Positions 31,574 through 40,924 of a stretch of DNA of 45,757 nucleotides are shown piece after piece. Below the pieces are notes generated by a model. It was not told the DNA's origin, searched no databases, and saw nothing but the letters and a program-made list of their open reading frames with translations. Positions within the stretch are counted from its first letter, which is position 1. Each line of letters opens with the position of its first letter. Made by a program: the position numbers and the translations under genes. The stretch lies in assembly GCA_018609825.1 (NCBI GenBank), contig JAHEOA010000110.1, positions 1 to 45,757 on the forward strand. Reading direction: 5' to 3'. The DNA is from Candidatus Bipolaricaulota bacterium. GTDB taxonomy: Bacteria > Bipolaricaulota > Bipolaricaulia > RBG-16-55-9.

Positions 31574-33342
31574 GAGCCCGAGTCCTGCTTCTGTTTCTGC
31601 ATCTGTCGCTGACGCTCCTTCTCGCGTTCCTTCTCGCGGCGCTTCTTCGCCTTGCGCTCCTCCATCTGGATCTTGGCCCACTGGTCCTTCAACGTCACCG
31701 CCCGATTGAGGACGAGGCGATCCTCGGAAGAATCCTCGTCGACGCGGAAGTAGCCGAGCCGCTCGAACTGGATTGTCTCGTCAATGGGGAGTTCTCCAAC
31801 GCTCGGTTCCGCGTGACAGCTCTCGACGGCCTCCAATGACTCGGGGTTGAGGCCGTCGGTCCAGTCCTCGCCCTCCTCGACGTCCGTGGGATCCTCGCGG
31901 TTGAAGAGCCGATCGTAGAGCCGGGCTTCAACGCGGGTTGCATGGGGCGCCGAGACCCAGTGCAGCGTCGACTTGACCTTGCGCCCGTCCGGGGCGTAGC
32001 CGCCGCGCGTCTCGGGATCGTAGGTGCAGCGAACCTCGACCGCATTGCCATCGTCGTCCTTCACGACGTCCGTGCATGTGACAAAATAGCCGTAACGCAG
32101 GCGAACCTCGCGGCCGGGCGTCAATCGATAGAACTTCTTCGGCGGATCCTCCATGAAGTCGCCCTGCTCGATGTAGAGTTCCCGCGAAAACGGGATCTGG
32201 CGCGTGCCGGCGCTCTCGTCCTCGGGGTTGTTGACGGCGTCCAGATACTCGACCTCGCCCTCGGGATAGTTCTCAATCACCAGTTTCAGGGGCCGCAAGA
32301 CGCCCATGCGGCGCGGCGCGCTCTGGTTGAGCACGTCGCGCACGCACTCCTCGAGCATGCCCATCTCGTGGACGCTGTTCTTCTTCGCCACGCCGATCTG
32401 ATGGCAGAAGTCGCGAATCGCCTTGGGCGGAAACCCGCGCCGACGCATGCCGCGCAGCGTCGGCATCCGAGGGTCGTCCCAGCCGCTCACGTGGCCCTGG
32501 TTGACGAGCTCGATCAGCTTGCGCTTGCTCAGCACTGTGTAGCTGATGTTGAGTCGGGCGAACTCGATCTGATTCGGCCGGTTTTCAAATTCTAGCTGCT
32601 CGATCAGCCAGTTGTAGAGCGGGCGGTGGTCCTGGAACTCCAGCGAGCAGAGCGAGTGCGTGATCCCCTCGATGGCGTCGGACTGGCCGTGGGCCATATC
32701 GTAGGTCGGATAGATGCACCATCGATTGTCCGTGCGGTGGTGCGAGGCGTGCAGGACCCGATAGAGGACGGGATCGCGCATGTTCATGTTCGACGCGCCC
32801 ATGTCGATCTTGGCCCGCAGCACAGCCTCGCCCTCGCTGAACTCGCCAGACTTCATCCGTTCAAAGAGTTCGAGGTTCTCCTCGACGGAGCGATCGCGGT
32901 AGGGGCTGTTCGTGCCGTGTTCGTTCCATGACCCTCGATATTCGCGGATCTGTTCGGGGCTGAGGCTGTCCACGTATGCCTTGCCCTTCTTGATCAGCTC
33001 GACGGCGAATTCATAAAGCTGGTCGAAGTAGTCGGAGGCGTAGTACTCCCGATCCGCCCAGTCGAAGCCGAGCCATTGGATATCGTCCTTTATCGCCTCG
33101 GCGTAGTGGGCCTCCTCCGCGATCGGGTTGGTGTCGTCAAAGCGTAGATTGCACTTGCCCCCGTACTCCTCGGCGACGCTGAAGTTGAGCACGATCGCCT
33201 TGGAGTGGCCGATGTGCAGATACCCGTTCGGCTCGGGTGGGAAGCGGGTGTGCACGCGGCCATCGTTGACCCCGTTGGCGATGTCGTCCTCGACGATCTC
33301 GCGGACGAAGTCGAGGGGTTCGTCGGTGCCGTTGTCGGTCAT
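31570..33342 (-). CDS. glnS: Glutaminyl-tRNA synthetase
   Basis: 590 residues, class [19 protein letters not shown] carries HIGH (residues 43-46); [15 protein letters not shown] carries the KMSKS-like VLSKR. The catalytic core, acceptor-binding region ([20 protein letters not shown]) and the two anticodon-binding beta-barrels are all present. The C-terminus adds an unusual Lys/Arg/Gln-rich tail of about 40 residues ([17 protein letters not shown]) in place of any YqeY domain; it may add tRNA affinity in a salty cytoplasm. Its presence means Gln-tRNA is made directly. GAGGAG lies 12 bases before the ATG. It heads glnS-aldolase-trmI. Confidence 0.96.
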   Translation of the reverse strand: MTDNGTDEPLDFVREIVEDDIANGVNDGRVHTRFPPEPNGYLHIGHSKAIVLNFSVAEEYGGKCNLRFDDTNPIAEEAHYAEAIKDDIQWLGFDWADREYYASDYFDQLYEFAVELIKKGKAYVDSLSPEQIREYRGSWNEHGTNSPYRDRSVEENLELFERMKSGEFSEGEAVLRAKIDMGASNMNMRDPVLYRVLHASHHRTDNRWCIYPTYDMAHGQSDAIEGITHSLCSLEFQDHRPLYNWLIEQLEFENRPNQIEFARLNISYTVLSKRKLIELVNQGHVSGWDDPRMPTLRGMRRRGFPPKAIRDFCHQIGVAKKNSVHEMGMLEECVRDVLNQSAPRRMGVLRPLKLVIENYPEGEVEYLDAVNNPEDESAGTRQIPFSRELYIEQGDFMEDPPKKFYRLTPGREVRLRYGYFVTCTDVVKDDDGNAVEVRCTYDPETRGGYAPDGRKVKSTLHWVSAPHATRVEARLYDRLFNREDPTDVEEGEDWTDGLNPESLEAVESCHAEPSVGELPIDETIQFERLGYFRVDEDSSEDRLVLNRAVTLKDQWAKIQMEERKAKKRREKEREKERQRQMQKQKQDSGS

Positions 33343-33516
33343 AGGGTTGGGTCACTCCTCAATCGGGCATATCCCACAGGAGGTTCTACCCGATACTGCT
33401 CTCAGTACACGTTCTGCAGGCGCTCTCTCAAGTTTGTCTGTCCGTCCGCCTATGGCGTCCAATCGTAACCGGCTCCGCTGACCTTGTGCAATTTGCGGGC
33501 AGCCTGCAATGCGATC

Positions 33517-33529
33517 GTATGATGCATAC
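33517..33529. promoter_or_regulatory. Operator-like inverted repeat before the RHH gene
   Basis: GTATG-ATG-CATAC, a perfect 5-bp repeat with 3-base centre, 21 bases before the RHH gene. A TACAGT -10-like box overlaps its right arm. RHH antitoxin-type proteins usually bind such repeats in their own promoter. Confidence 0.5.
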
Positions 33530-33549
33530 AGTAATGGATATGAGGTGCG

Positions 33550-33825
33550 ATGATGGGACGGATAGTCCGCAAGCAGATCTATCTCGATGTTGAGCTGAAC
33601 GCACAATTGAAGCGTGGAACCCAAGAACGGGGCATCAGCGAGGCCGAACTTATCCGGCAAGCCCTGAGCGACGAGTTTGAGTCGAGCGCCGCAAAAGAGC
33701 CACGCCTCGGGAGGGTGGGATCCGCGCAGCGATTCCGTGCCCTCGTCCGAGAGCACGACGTCCTCGCGCAGTCCGGGCATGCGAATCAGTTCGAGGTGCT
33801 CTTCCCCGACGACTTTCCGAATTGA
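33550..33825 (+). CDS. Ribbon-helix-helix (CopG-type) protein, orphan antitoxin-like
   Basis: 91 residues. The N-terminal RHH pattern is clear: VRKQIYLDVELNAQLKRG (strand), TQERGISEAELIRQALSDEF (two helices). The C-terminal 45 residues (RFRALVREHDVLAQSG) would be the toxin-binding part of an antitoxin. No toxin gene follows: the next frame is the convergent P1 peptidase, 4 bases on. GAGGTG precedes ATG 33550 or 33553. It is probably a stand-alone repressor or the remainder of a toxin-antitoxin pair. Confidence 0.75.
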   Translation: MMGRIVRKQIYLDVELNAQLKRGTQERGISEAELIRQALSDEFESSAAKEPRLGRVGSAQRFRALVREHDVLAQSGHANQFEVLFPDDFPN

Positions 33826-33829
33826 GCGC

Positions 33830-34804
33830 TTACGACCCGCCGAGGTCCGACGCGCTCGGCACCCCGCCGAGACTTGTCGACTGGGAGACCGCCCGCCGAA
33901 TCGCGTCCGTGAGCGCCTCCTGGGCGAAGCCGGCGATGTGGTTCAAATCGACGTCCATCGGCTGTTGGCCCGTGGAGACCGCGATGCCGATATCGCCGTC
34001 GAACGTCCCGTGGGCGGGCGAATGGGTCCGCACGAGCGCCCCATCGGCCATGCGCGCTAAGCGCGTCAACTCGGACCGACCGAGCTCAACCTCCGTGGCG
34101 ACGACCCAGAGCGAGGTGTTCGTGCCCCGGCCGCCGAAGCGGCGGCGCAGCACCCCTTGGCGAATCTGCTCGGTCGTCGAGATGAACCGCTCGCCCGTCT
34201 CGTCCCTCAGCCCGGCTAAGATCTCGCCCGTGTCGGGATCGACGACGTCCCCGAAGGCGTTGACGACCGCCAGCGCGCCGATCGGGCCGTAGGGGCTGTC
34301 CACGCTGGCGGTGCCGAGGCCCGTCTTCGTCGACCGCGCCAGACCGAAGAGATTCCCAATCGTCGCGCCCGTCCCCGCGCCGACGCAGCCCTCATCAACC
34401 GTGCGGTCCGCGGCGCGCTCACAGGCCGCATAGCCCATCTCGACGTCCGGACGTCGGTTCGGATCGCCGATGCCGAGGTCGAACAGGATCGCCGTCGGGA
34501 CGATGGGAACGACCGAGACGCCGACGTCGAAGCCGATCCCTTGACGTTCGAGACAGCGCATCGCGCCGCCGCCCGCGTCGAGGCCGTAGTCGCTGCCGCC
34601 GGAAAACACCAATCCGTGGATCGTCTCGTTCAGATGGGTGTCGCGAAGGACGTCGGCCTTGCGGGTGCCGGTGGCGACGCCAGGCGGCGCCCAGCCGGCG
34701 CGGGCGCCGTCATCAAACGCCAACGCCGTGCAGCCCGTGATGGCGTCGAGGTCTTGGGCGTGCCCGACGCGAACCCCGGCAACGTCCGTGATGGCCCCGG
34801 ACAT
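33830..34804 (-). CDS. P1-family (DmpA-like) aminopeptidase/amidohydrolase
   Basis: 324 residues. An Ntn-like enzyme that cleaves itself into two chains, the new N-terminal Thr or Ser being the nucleophile. The start ITDVAGVRVGHAQDLDAITG and GLVFSGGSDYGLDAGGGAM are conserved, as are GCVGAGTGATIG, and the processing site region RGTNTSLWVVATEVEL. Substrates range from D-amino acid amides to beta-peptides; the physiological one is unknown. The gene starts 4 bases after the M32 carboxypeptidase stop, so both peptidases share a transcript. Confidence 0.9.
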   Translation of the reverse strand: MSGAITDVAGVRVGHAQDLDAITGCTALAFDDGARAGWAPPGVATGTRKADVLRDTHLNETIHGLVFSGGSDYGLDAGGGAMRCLERQGIGFDVGVSVVPIVPTAILFDLGIGDPNRRPDVEMGYAACERAADRTVDEGCVGAGTGATIGNLFGLARSTKTGLGTASVDSPYGPIGALAVVNAFGDVVDPDTGEILAGLRDETGERFISTTEQIRQGVLRRRFGGRGTNTSLWVVATEVELGRSELTRLARMADGALVRTHSPAHGTFDGDIGIAVSTGQQPMDVDLNHIAGFAQEALTDAIRRAVSQSTSLGGVPSASDLGGS

Positions 34805-34808
34805 CGGT

Positions 34809-36317
34809 CTAGTCGAGCGCGCCGTAGATGCCGCTGTACTTGTCGCGGATGTAGGCGACGAAGTCGTCGGCGCCGAGCGTCTGGCCCGTAGCGCGCTTGA
34901 GCAGCTCCTGCGGCGCGTACTTCTTGCCGTGCTGGTGGACGTGGGTCCGCATCCAGTTCAAGAGATCGCCGAACTGGCCTTCGGCGATCTGGTCCTCCAG
35001 ATCTGGAATGGACTCACTGGCCGCCCGATAGAGCTGGCACGACATCAGGTTGCCGAGCGCGTAGGTCGGGAAGTAGCCGATGGCGCCCATCGACCAGTGG
35101 ATGTCCTGGAGGACGCCCTGGGCGTGGTCGGGCGGCGTGATGCCGAGGTAGTCCTCCATCTTGGCGTTCCAGGCGTCCGGAAGGTCTTTGACGGCGATCT
35201 CATCCTCGAGCATGGCGTTCTCCAGCTCGAATCTGAGCATAATGTGGAGGTTGTAGGTGACCTCGTCGGCCTCCACGCGGATGAACGAGGGCTCCGCGCG
35301 GTTGATCGCCCGATAGAAGTGATCCAGGTCGACGTCGCTCAGTTGCTCGGGGAACGTCTCTTGCAATCGGGGATAGTAGTGGCGCCAGAAGGCGTAGCTG
35401 CGCCCGACCAGGTTCTCCCAGAGGCGGGATTGGGACTCGTGGAGCCCGAGCGAGGCGTTGCCCCCCAGCGGCGTGTCGGCCAGCTCCTCGGGGATGCCCT
35501 GCTCGTAGAGCCCGTGGCCACACTCGTGCAGCGTCCCGAACAGCCCGCTCGGGAGATAGTCCTCCTGGAGGCGGGTCGTCAGTCGAACGTCGCTCGGGGC
35601 GAAGCTGATCGTGAACGGATGCGTGGAGTAGTCCTGGCGGCCGCAGTTCGTGTCGAAGCCGTAGTCTTCCACAACGGACAATCCGAATGCCCACTGCCGG
35701 TCCGTCGGGAAGTTACGCTTCACGACGCCGTCGTCGGGCGGCTCCCGTTCCGAAATCTGCCGGACGATCGGGACCAGCTTCTCGCGCAGGTCGTGAAAGA
35801 TGCGCTCGACGTCGGCCGTCCGCATTTCGGGCTCGAAGTTGTCGAGCAGCGCGTCGTACATGCGGTCGGCGTAGCCGAGCGCGTCGGCGATCCGCTTGTT
35901 GAGATCGACCAGCTTCTCCAGATGGGGCTGGAACTTCTCAAAATCGTCGGTCTCGCGGGCCTCTTTCCAGGCCTGCTTGGCATGGGAGCTCGTGCGGCTC
36001 AGCTCGGCGATCAGCTCGCCCGGGATTTTGGTCGCCTTGTCGAACTCGCGTCGGGTGACGCGAACGAGGCTGGCCTCGAACGACTCGGGATCGGCCTCGC
36101 CCAGTTCGGTCTCCAGCTGATCCAAAAGCGTTCCGATCTCCTCGTCGGTGAAGAACTCGTGCGAGAGCTGACTCAACGTCGCCAGGTGTTGGGCGCGGGC
36201 CTCGGCTCCGCCCGAGGGCATGTAGGTCTCCTGGTCCCAGGTGAGCACGGCGGAGGCCGAGCTGAGGTGATCCACACGGGCCAAAAGCGTCTGCAGTCGG
36301 TCCAGTTTCTCGGACAC
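34809..36317 (-). CDS. Thermostable carboxypeptidase 1-type metallopeptidase (M32)
   Basis: 502 residues, the family's normal length (Taq carboxypeptidase). The zinc site is [13 protein letters not shown] (HExxH), followed by [16 protein letters not shown], which supplies the third ligand and substrate contacts; the second family motif lies in [20 protein letters not shown]. It removes C-terminal amino acids as a homodimer in the cytoplasm. GTG at 36317 is preceded by AAGGAGG at 4-5 bases; upstream in-frame codons look non-coding. Rich in Asp and Glu. Confidence 0.94.
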   Translation of the reverse strand: MSEKLDRLQTLLARVDHLSSASAVLTWDQETYMPSGGAEARAQHLATLSQLSHEFFTDEEIGTLLDQLETELGEADPESFEASLVRVTRREFDKATKIPGELIAELSRTSSHAKQAWKEARETDDFEKFQPHLEKLVDLNKRIADALGYADRMYDALLDNFEPEMRTADVERIFHDLREKLVPIVRQISEREPPDDGVVKRNFPTDRQWAFGLSVVEDYGFDTNCGRQDYSTHPFTISFAPSDVRLTTRLQEDYLPSGLFGTLHECGHGLYEQGIPEELADTPLGGNASLGLHESQSRLWENLVGRSYAFWRHYYPRLQETFPEQLSDVDLDHFYRAINRAEPSFIRVEADEVTYNLHIMLRFELENAMLEDEIAVKDLPDAWNAKMEDYLGITPPDHAQGVLQDIHWSMGAIGYFPTYALGNLMSCQLYRAASESIPDLEDQIAEGQFGDLLNWMRTHVHQHGKKYAPQELLKRATGQTLGADDFVAYIRDKYSGIYGALD

Positions 36318-36471
36318 GGCTCCTCCTTCTGTGTCGAGCGGTCGATGTGGGAGACGTCGGCTCACGGTAGCCGCCCATCGGGCCGCACATCAAGCGCGGC
36401 CTCCCCGGAGAGGCCGCATGGGGAAGCGCGACGCGGTCTGCTAAGATGCGGGCCTGAAGGAGGGTGAAATC

Positions 36472-36894
36472 ATGCCGAGTGTCAACTTGACCTGGAATCG
36501 CGGCCTGCGCTTCATCTCGCAGGCGCAAAGCGGCCACGCGCTCGTGACCGATACGGACCCCGACGTCGGCGGCTTCTCATCGGCTGCGTCGCCCGTCGAG
36601 CTGTTGTTGAGCGGCGTGGCGGGCTGCACCGCCATGGACGTCATGTCGATTCTGCGGAAGAAGCGGGTCCAAGTGGACGACTTCGAGATCGAGACCGAGG
36701 CCGAGATGGAGTCCGACCCGCCCAAGCACCTCAAGGCGATCCACCTCGTCTACAAGGTCTGGGGCCCGAACGTCACCGAGGAGGCGCTGGAGCGGGCGAT
36801 CGAGCTCTCGCACGAGAAGTACTGCACCGTCTCCAACACGGTCAACCGCGTCGCCGAGATCACGTGGGAGCAGCGGATCAACCCGGACGGGTGA
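36472..36894 (+). CDS. OsmC-like protein, YhfA type
   Basis: 140 residues of the second OsmC subfamily, with Cys in LLLSGVAGCTAMDVMSIL and in HEKYCTVSNTV. These proteins reduce peroxides, but the physiological role is less certain than for true OsmC. GGAGGGTGA lies about 7 bases before the ATG, and a TAAGAT -10-like box 26 bases before it. Together with osmC at 11640 this gives two thiol peroxidases in one window. It probably stands alone. Confidence 0.88.
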   Translation: MPSVNLTWNRGLRFISQAQSGHALVTDTDPDVGGFSSAASPVELLLSGVAGCTAMDVMSILRKKRVQVDDFEIETEAEMESDPPKHLKAIHLVYKVWGPNVTEEALERAIELSHEKYCTVSNTVNRVAEITWEQRINPDG

Positions 36895-37073
36895 TTCCGA
36901 GCCATCTGGCGGATGCCCCCGTTTGGCCCTAAGATACGTTCATCAAGCGGCCACAGCGCCGTCATCATCGATCGCCGTCCGCGTCCGTCGGCGCCCAGGC
37001 TCCTGAGCGGTCGTCAGGGCCGTTGGGGCATCGGGCAACGTCGGACCCGCGACGCGATCGCAAAGGGGAACGT

Positions 37074-37919
37074 ATGCAGGCACGACGTTGGCTTGGCCTC
37101 ACCGTGCTGTTGCTGTTGGGGATCGGCCTGGTCGCCGGCAGCGGGCTGTCGCAGTCCAGCCGCCAAGGCCAGACGACCACGGTGGCGTTCACGAACGTCT
37201 GCTCGCAGCAGACCATCGTCATCAACCAGGTCATGCTCACTGATGGGCGCTCGTTGGACATCACGCTCCAGGAGATCACGCTGGAGCCGGGCCAGTCCTC
37301 AGATCTGTCCAAGGATCTGTCGTTCACGCCGACCCGACTGGGGCTCGGGGGCAGCATCAACGGCCAGGCGTTCAGCTTTACCATTGACCCGCTTCCGCTG
37401 AACGAGACGTTCAACCCCAACCAGGCCCAAGGGTGTCTCGAGATCAACGTCGAGGCCCCCGGCGGCGGCGCGCGGATCCCGCCCGAGCGCGACAAGCCGA
37501 TCGCCCAGGGCGACAGCCTCCAGACGGTGCTGAACACGCTGCAACTGAACGGCATCCAGTCCCATCGGGTGGAGGGGAGCCGGAGCAGCCCGAAGCTGCG
37601 CGACCTGAACGACCCGATGTTCCTGCGGGCCATTCCGGCGTCCAGTTTCCAGTTGATCTGGGTCAGCTCCGGGGCGGGCCAGTTGCGCAGCGTCATCACC
37701 TGGGACAATCCGTCGGTGGACTTGGACCTGATCGTCTTCGGCAACGCCGGATTCTGCTTCCAGCTGAACGGACCGGGTGACCTGGCCGAGCTCTGTGACC
37801 GGTCTGCCGGACCCGCCCACGGCCCGGTCGGCGGCCCCGTGGCCGGCAACGTCTTCGCCGTGCTGGTCATCAACTGGACGGGCCAGATGCAGCCCTACGT
37901 GCTGTCGCTGTCCACCTAG
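37074..37919 (+). CDS. Secreted protein with a PPC-like C-terminal domain
   Basis: 281 residues. Signal peptide MQARRWLGLTVLLLLGIGLV; no lipobox Cys after it. The N-terminal region (TTTVAFTNVCSQQTIVINQV, LEPGQSSDLSKDLSF) looks like a beta-sandwich. The C-terminus (SVITWDNPSVDLDLIVFGN, ending QMQPYVLSLST) follows the pattern of the pre-peptidase C-terminal (PPC) domain, a calcium-binding-like beta-sandwich at the end of secreted proteins. Two Cys (GFCFQL and ELCDRS) may form a disulfide. AAAGGGG precedes the ATG. Role unknown. Confidence 0.65.
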   Translation: MQARRWLGLTVLLLLGIGLVAGSGLSQSSRQGQTTTVAFTNVCSQQTIVINQVMLTDGRSLDITLQEITLEPGQSSDLSKDLSFTPTRLGLGGSINGQAFSFTIDPLPLNETFNPNQAQGCLEINVEAPGGGARIPPERDKPIAQGDSLQTVLNTLQLNGIQSHRVEGSRSSPKLRDLNDPMFLRAIPASSFQLIWVSSGAGQLRSVITWDNPSVDLDLIVFGNAGFCFQLNGPGDLAELCDRSAGPAHGPVGGPVAGNVFAVLVINWTGQMQPYVLSLST

Positions 37920-37961
37920 CACGCCGGCCGAGCGTTCCGCGTTCATCAACGCCACCTGACC

Positions 37962-38001
37962 GCGCAAGGGCGAGCCCGCGTCGCCCTTGCGCCGCCCTTT
38001 T
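37962..38001 (+). terminator. Intrinsic-type terminator after the PPC-like gene
   Basis: GCGCAAGGGCG pairs perfectly with CGCCCTTGCGC (11 bp, 9-base loop), and TTTT follows 5 bases downstream. It separates the secreted-protein gene from pckA-rpiA. Confidence 0.8.
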
Positions 38002-38089
38002 GCGCTTGCCGCGCCCTGAGTCCTATCATGGCAGCGCCCGTTCAGAATGCGACCCTGGCATGACGCTTGGATCCCGAAGGAGTGGTCCG

Positions 38090-39643
38090 ATGAGCAGCGC
38101 AGATCTCGATCTGACCCCGCACGGCATTCGCCGGCCCGGTCACATCCACTGGAACCGGACGGAGCCGGCGCTCGTTCAGGAGTCTTTGAAGCGCAGCGAG
38201 AGCTGGCTCGCGCAAGGCGGTCCCCTGGTGGTCAAGACGGGCCAGCACACGGGACGGTCACCCAAGGACCGCTTCATCGTGGACGACGAGGTCACCCGCG
38301 AGACGATCAACTGGGGCGAGATCAACCGGCCCATCTCGTCGGCGACGTTCGATCGACTGCACGAGCTGACCGCCTCCCATCTGGAGGGCCGAGACCTCTT
38401 CGTTCAGGATCTCTATGCGGGGGCCGATCCCGACTATCGCATGCCCGTCCGGATCGTGACCGAGCTGGCCTGGCACAGTCTGTTCGCGCGCAACCTGTTC
38501 GTGCGCCCGGAGGACGAGAGCCGGCCCCACGACGAGCCGGGCTTCACCGTCATTGCCGCCCCGCACTGCACCGCGGATCCGGAGCGCCACGGCACCCGCA
38601 GCCCCACGTTCGTGCTGTTGAACTTCTCGAAGCGTTTGGTGCTCATCGGCGGCTCCCACTACGGCGGCGAGATCAAGAAGGCGATCTTCACCGCGCTCAA
38701 CTACCTGTTGACCGAGCGGGACGTCTTCCCCATGCACTGCTCCGCCAACGTCGGCCCGGACGGCGACGTGGCGCTGTTCTTCGGGCTGTCGGGCACGGGC
38801 AAGACGACGCTGTCCACCGAGCCCCATCGGAAGCTGATCGGCGACGACGAGCACGGCTGGCACGCCAGCGGCGTCTTCAACTTTGAGGGCGGCTGCTACG
38901 CGAAGACCATCCGCATCAAGCCCGAGGACGAGCCCGAGATCTATCGGGCCGTGACGCAGTTCGGCGCGGTGCTGGAGAACGTCGTGCTCGATCCGGACAC
39001 GCGCGAGCCGATCTTCGATGCGGACACCTTCACCGAGAACACCCGGGGCGCTTACCCCTTGGGGCATCTGGAACACGTCGTGGCCGAGGGGACCGGCGGC
39101 ATTCCCAGCTCCGTCTTCATGCTCAGCTTCGACGCGTTCGGCGTGCTGCCGCCCATCGCCAAGCTGACCCCCGCACAGGCCATGAAGTATTTTCTGTTGG
39201 GATACACGGCGAAGGTCGCCGGCACCGAGCGGGGGATCGACGAGCCGCAGGTGACGTTCAGCAGCGGCTTCGGTGCCCCATTCCTGCCGCGGCCGCCGGA
39301 AGTCTACGCCCGCATGCTGCGCGAGCGCATGCAAACGCACGACACGAGCGTCTGGTTCGTCAACACGGGCATCACGGGCGGGCCCTATGGCGTCGGCCAA
39401 CGCATGCCGTTGCCGCAGACGCGCGCGCTCATTCACGCCGCGCTGGACGGGACGTTGGAGCGGGGCGATTTCGCGACCGACGACGTCTTCGGGCTCCAGA
39501 TTCCGACGCAGTGTCCCGGCGTCAGCGAGACGCTGCTCAATCCGAAGTGGGCTTGGGATGACCCGAAGGCCTACGACGCCAAGGCCCGCGAGCTGGTCGA
39601 TCAGTTCGAGAAGCGCTTCAAGGCGTTCGACCTGGAGCCATGA
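38090..39643 (+). CDS. pckA: Phosphoenolpyruvate carboxykinase (ATP)
   Basis: 517 residues. Converts oxaloacetate and ATP to phosphoenolpyruvate and CO2; gluconeogenesis or, in reverse, CO2 fixation. GQHTGRSPKDRFIVDD, PMHCSANVGPDGDVALFFG, and the P-loop GLSGTGKTTLS (about 232-242) are intact, as is LIGDDEHGWHASGVFNFEGG with its metal and Arg-binding positions. GAAGGAG lies 7 bases before ATG 38090, which I chose over in-frame upstream codons that look non-coding. It overlaps rpiA by ATGA. Confidence 0.96.
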   Translation: MSSADLDLTPHGIRRPGHIHWNRTEPALVQESLKRSESWLAQGGPLVVKTGQHTGRSPKDRFIVDDEVTRETINWGEINRPISSATFDRLHELTASHLEGRDLFVQDLYAGADPDYRMPVRIVTELAWHSLFARNLFVRPEDESRPHDEPGFTVIAAPHCTADPERHGTRSPTFVLLNFSKRLVLIGGSHYGGEIKKAIFTALNYLLTERDVFPMHCSANVGPDGDVALFFGLSGTGKTTLSTEPHRKLIGDDEHGWHASGVFNFEGGCYAKTIRIKPEDEPEIYRAVTQFGAVLENVVLDPDTREPIFDADTFTENTRGAYPLGHLEHVVAEGTGGIPSSVFMLSFDAFGVLPPIAKLTPAQAMKYFLLGYTAKVAGTERGIDEPQVTFSSGFGAPFLPRPPEVYARMLRERMQTHDTSVWFVNTGITGGPYGVGQRMPLPQTRALIHAALDGTLERGDFATDDVFGLQIPTQCPGVSETLLNPKWAWDDPKAYDAKARELVDQFEKRFKAFDLEP

Positions 39644-40329
39644 GCGCGGGCATTGACCTGAAGGCCCAAGCGGCGGAGCGGGCGCTGGCGTTTCTGGAGG
39701 GCGTCCGGTTGCTGGGACTCGGCACCGGCAGCACCGCCGAGCGGTTCACGCGACGCGTGGCCGAGCTCTATCAGGCCGGCGAGCTGGGCGATCTGCTCGT
39801 CGTGCCGACCTCACGAGCCACGGCCGATCTGGCCGAGGAGCTGGGGCTCCCGCTGACGTCGTTGGATGAGCACCCGCAGCTGGACTTGACCGTCGACGGC
39901 GCCGATGAAGTCGATCCCCATTTGGGCCTCGTCAAGGGCCTGGGTGGGGCGTTGACGCGCGAGAAGATCGTCGCCCACGCCAGTCGACGCTTCGTCGTCG
40001 TCGTCGACGAGGGCAAGCGCGTGGGGCGCCTGGGCACGCGGGGTCCCGTGCCCATCGAGCTGCTGGCGTTCGGGCGCGCCCCCATCGAGCGCGCGCTGCA
40101 AGATCGGGGGGCCACGCTGTCTTGGCGCAGCGAGGGCACCGGGCTGTTCGCCACCGACGAAGGGAACCTGATCCTGGACGCCGCGTTCGCCGGCGGCATT
40201 GACGATCCCATGGCGCTCAACGGGTGGCTGAACGGGTTGCCCGGCGTCGTCGAGCACGGGCTGTTTCTGGGAATGGCCGACGCGGTCGTGGTGGCGGCCG
40301 AGTCAGGCGTCGAGATCCTGGAGCGTTGA
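39640..40329 (+). CDS. rpiA: Ribose-5-phosphate isomerase A
   Basis: 229 residues. Interconverts ribose 5-phosphate and ribulose 5-phosphate. Family motifs LGLGTGSTAERFTRRVAEL, LDLTVDGADEVDPHLGLVKG and GGALTREKIVAHASRRFVV contain the substrate loop, the catalytic Asp pair and Lys, and the catalytic Glu. Its ATG overlaps the pckA stop. The pair joins gluconeogenesis to the pentose phosphate pathway. Confidence 0.96.
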   Translation: MSAGIDLKAQAAERALAFLEGVRLLGLGTGSTAERFTRRVAELYQAGELGDLLVVPTSRATADLAEELGLPLTSLDEHPQLDLTVDGADEVDPHLGLVKGLGGALTREKIVAHASRRFVVVVDEGKRVGRLGTRGPVPIELLAFGRAPIERALQDRGATLSWRSEGTGLFATDEGNLILDAAFAGGIDDPMALNGWLNGLPGVVEHGLFLGMADAVVVAAESGVEILER

Positions 40330-40349
40330 CCCGTCGCCCCGGGCGCGGT

Positions 40350-40802
40350 TCATTCGGCCGACTCGCTTGGGGTCATCCGCACGGTCATGATGGGAATGGG
40401 CGAGCAGCGCACGACCTCCTCAGTGACGCTGCCGAGCAGCATGCGGTTGATGCCGCGGCGCCCATGGGTGCCCATGACGACCAGGTCGACGTCGTTCTCC
40501 TCCGCGTAGCCGATGATCTCTTCGGCGGGGTGGCCCTGCCGCAGCGCCGTCTCCACCGACGAGAGGCCCTTGGTGCGGATCCGCTCGGCGGTTTCGTCCA
40601 GGGTCCGTCGGCCGGCTTCCTGGAGCGACTGCATGATGTTGGTGAGCGCGACGCTCGCGCCGTACTCGTGGAACCTGGGGGGCTCGGCGACGAACAGGAC
40701 GTGTATGCGGGCGTCGAACTTCGCGGCGACGGCGACGGCGGCGTTGATCGCTTGGCCCACGCCCTCCGAGCCGTCGGTCGGCAAGAGAATCTGTCCAAAC
40801 AT
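40350..40802 (-). CDS. Single-domain universal stress protein
   Basis: 150 residues. LLPTDGSEGVGQAINAAVAV opens the fold and VVMGTHGRRGINRMLLGSVT holds the full ATP-binding G-2x-G-9x-G-S motif, unlike the second domain of the tandem protein at 7608. ATP-binding Usp proteins form dimers and rise in starvation or low oxygen. GAAAGGAG precedes the ATG. It faces away from the FNR-like gene with about 120 bases between; common control is possible. Confidence 0.93.
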   Translation of the reverse strand: MFGQILLPTDGSEGVGQAINAAVAVAAKFDARIHVLFVAEPPRFHEYGASVALTNIMQSLQEAGRRTLDETAERIRTKGLSSVETALRQGHPAEEIIGYAEENDVDLVVMGTHGRRGINRMLLGSVTEEVVRCSPIPIMTVRMTPSESAE

Positions 40803-40906
40803 GGCGACTCCTTTCGCGGCTCTCCCCGAAGCCGCGCGGGTGTCATTGTATGGCCATCAGGCCAAGGCGCGCAACGCGCGCGGCCTGCGGCCGTCGGTGG
40901 CAGGGA

Positions 40907-40915
40907 TGTTACAAT
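40907..40915 (+). promoter_or_regulatory. Extended -10 promoter of the FNR-like gene, leaderless start
   Basis: TG-T-TACAAT ends 9 bases before the ATG at 40925, so transcription would start about 2-3 bases before it. No ribosome binding site is present. Confidence 0.6.
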
Positions 40916-40924
40916 GCCCCCCGC

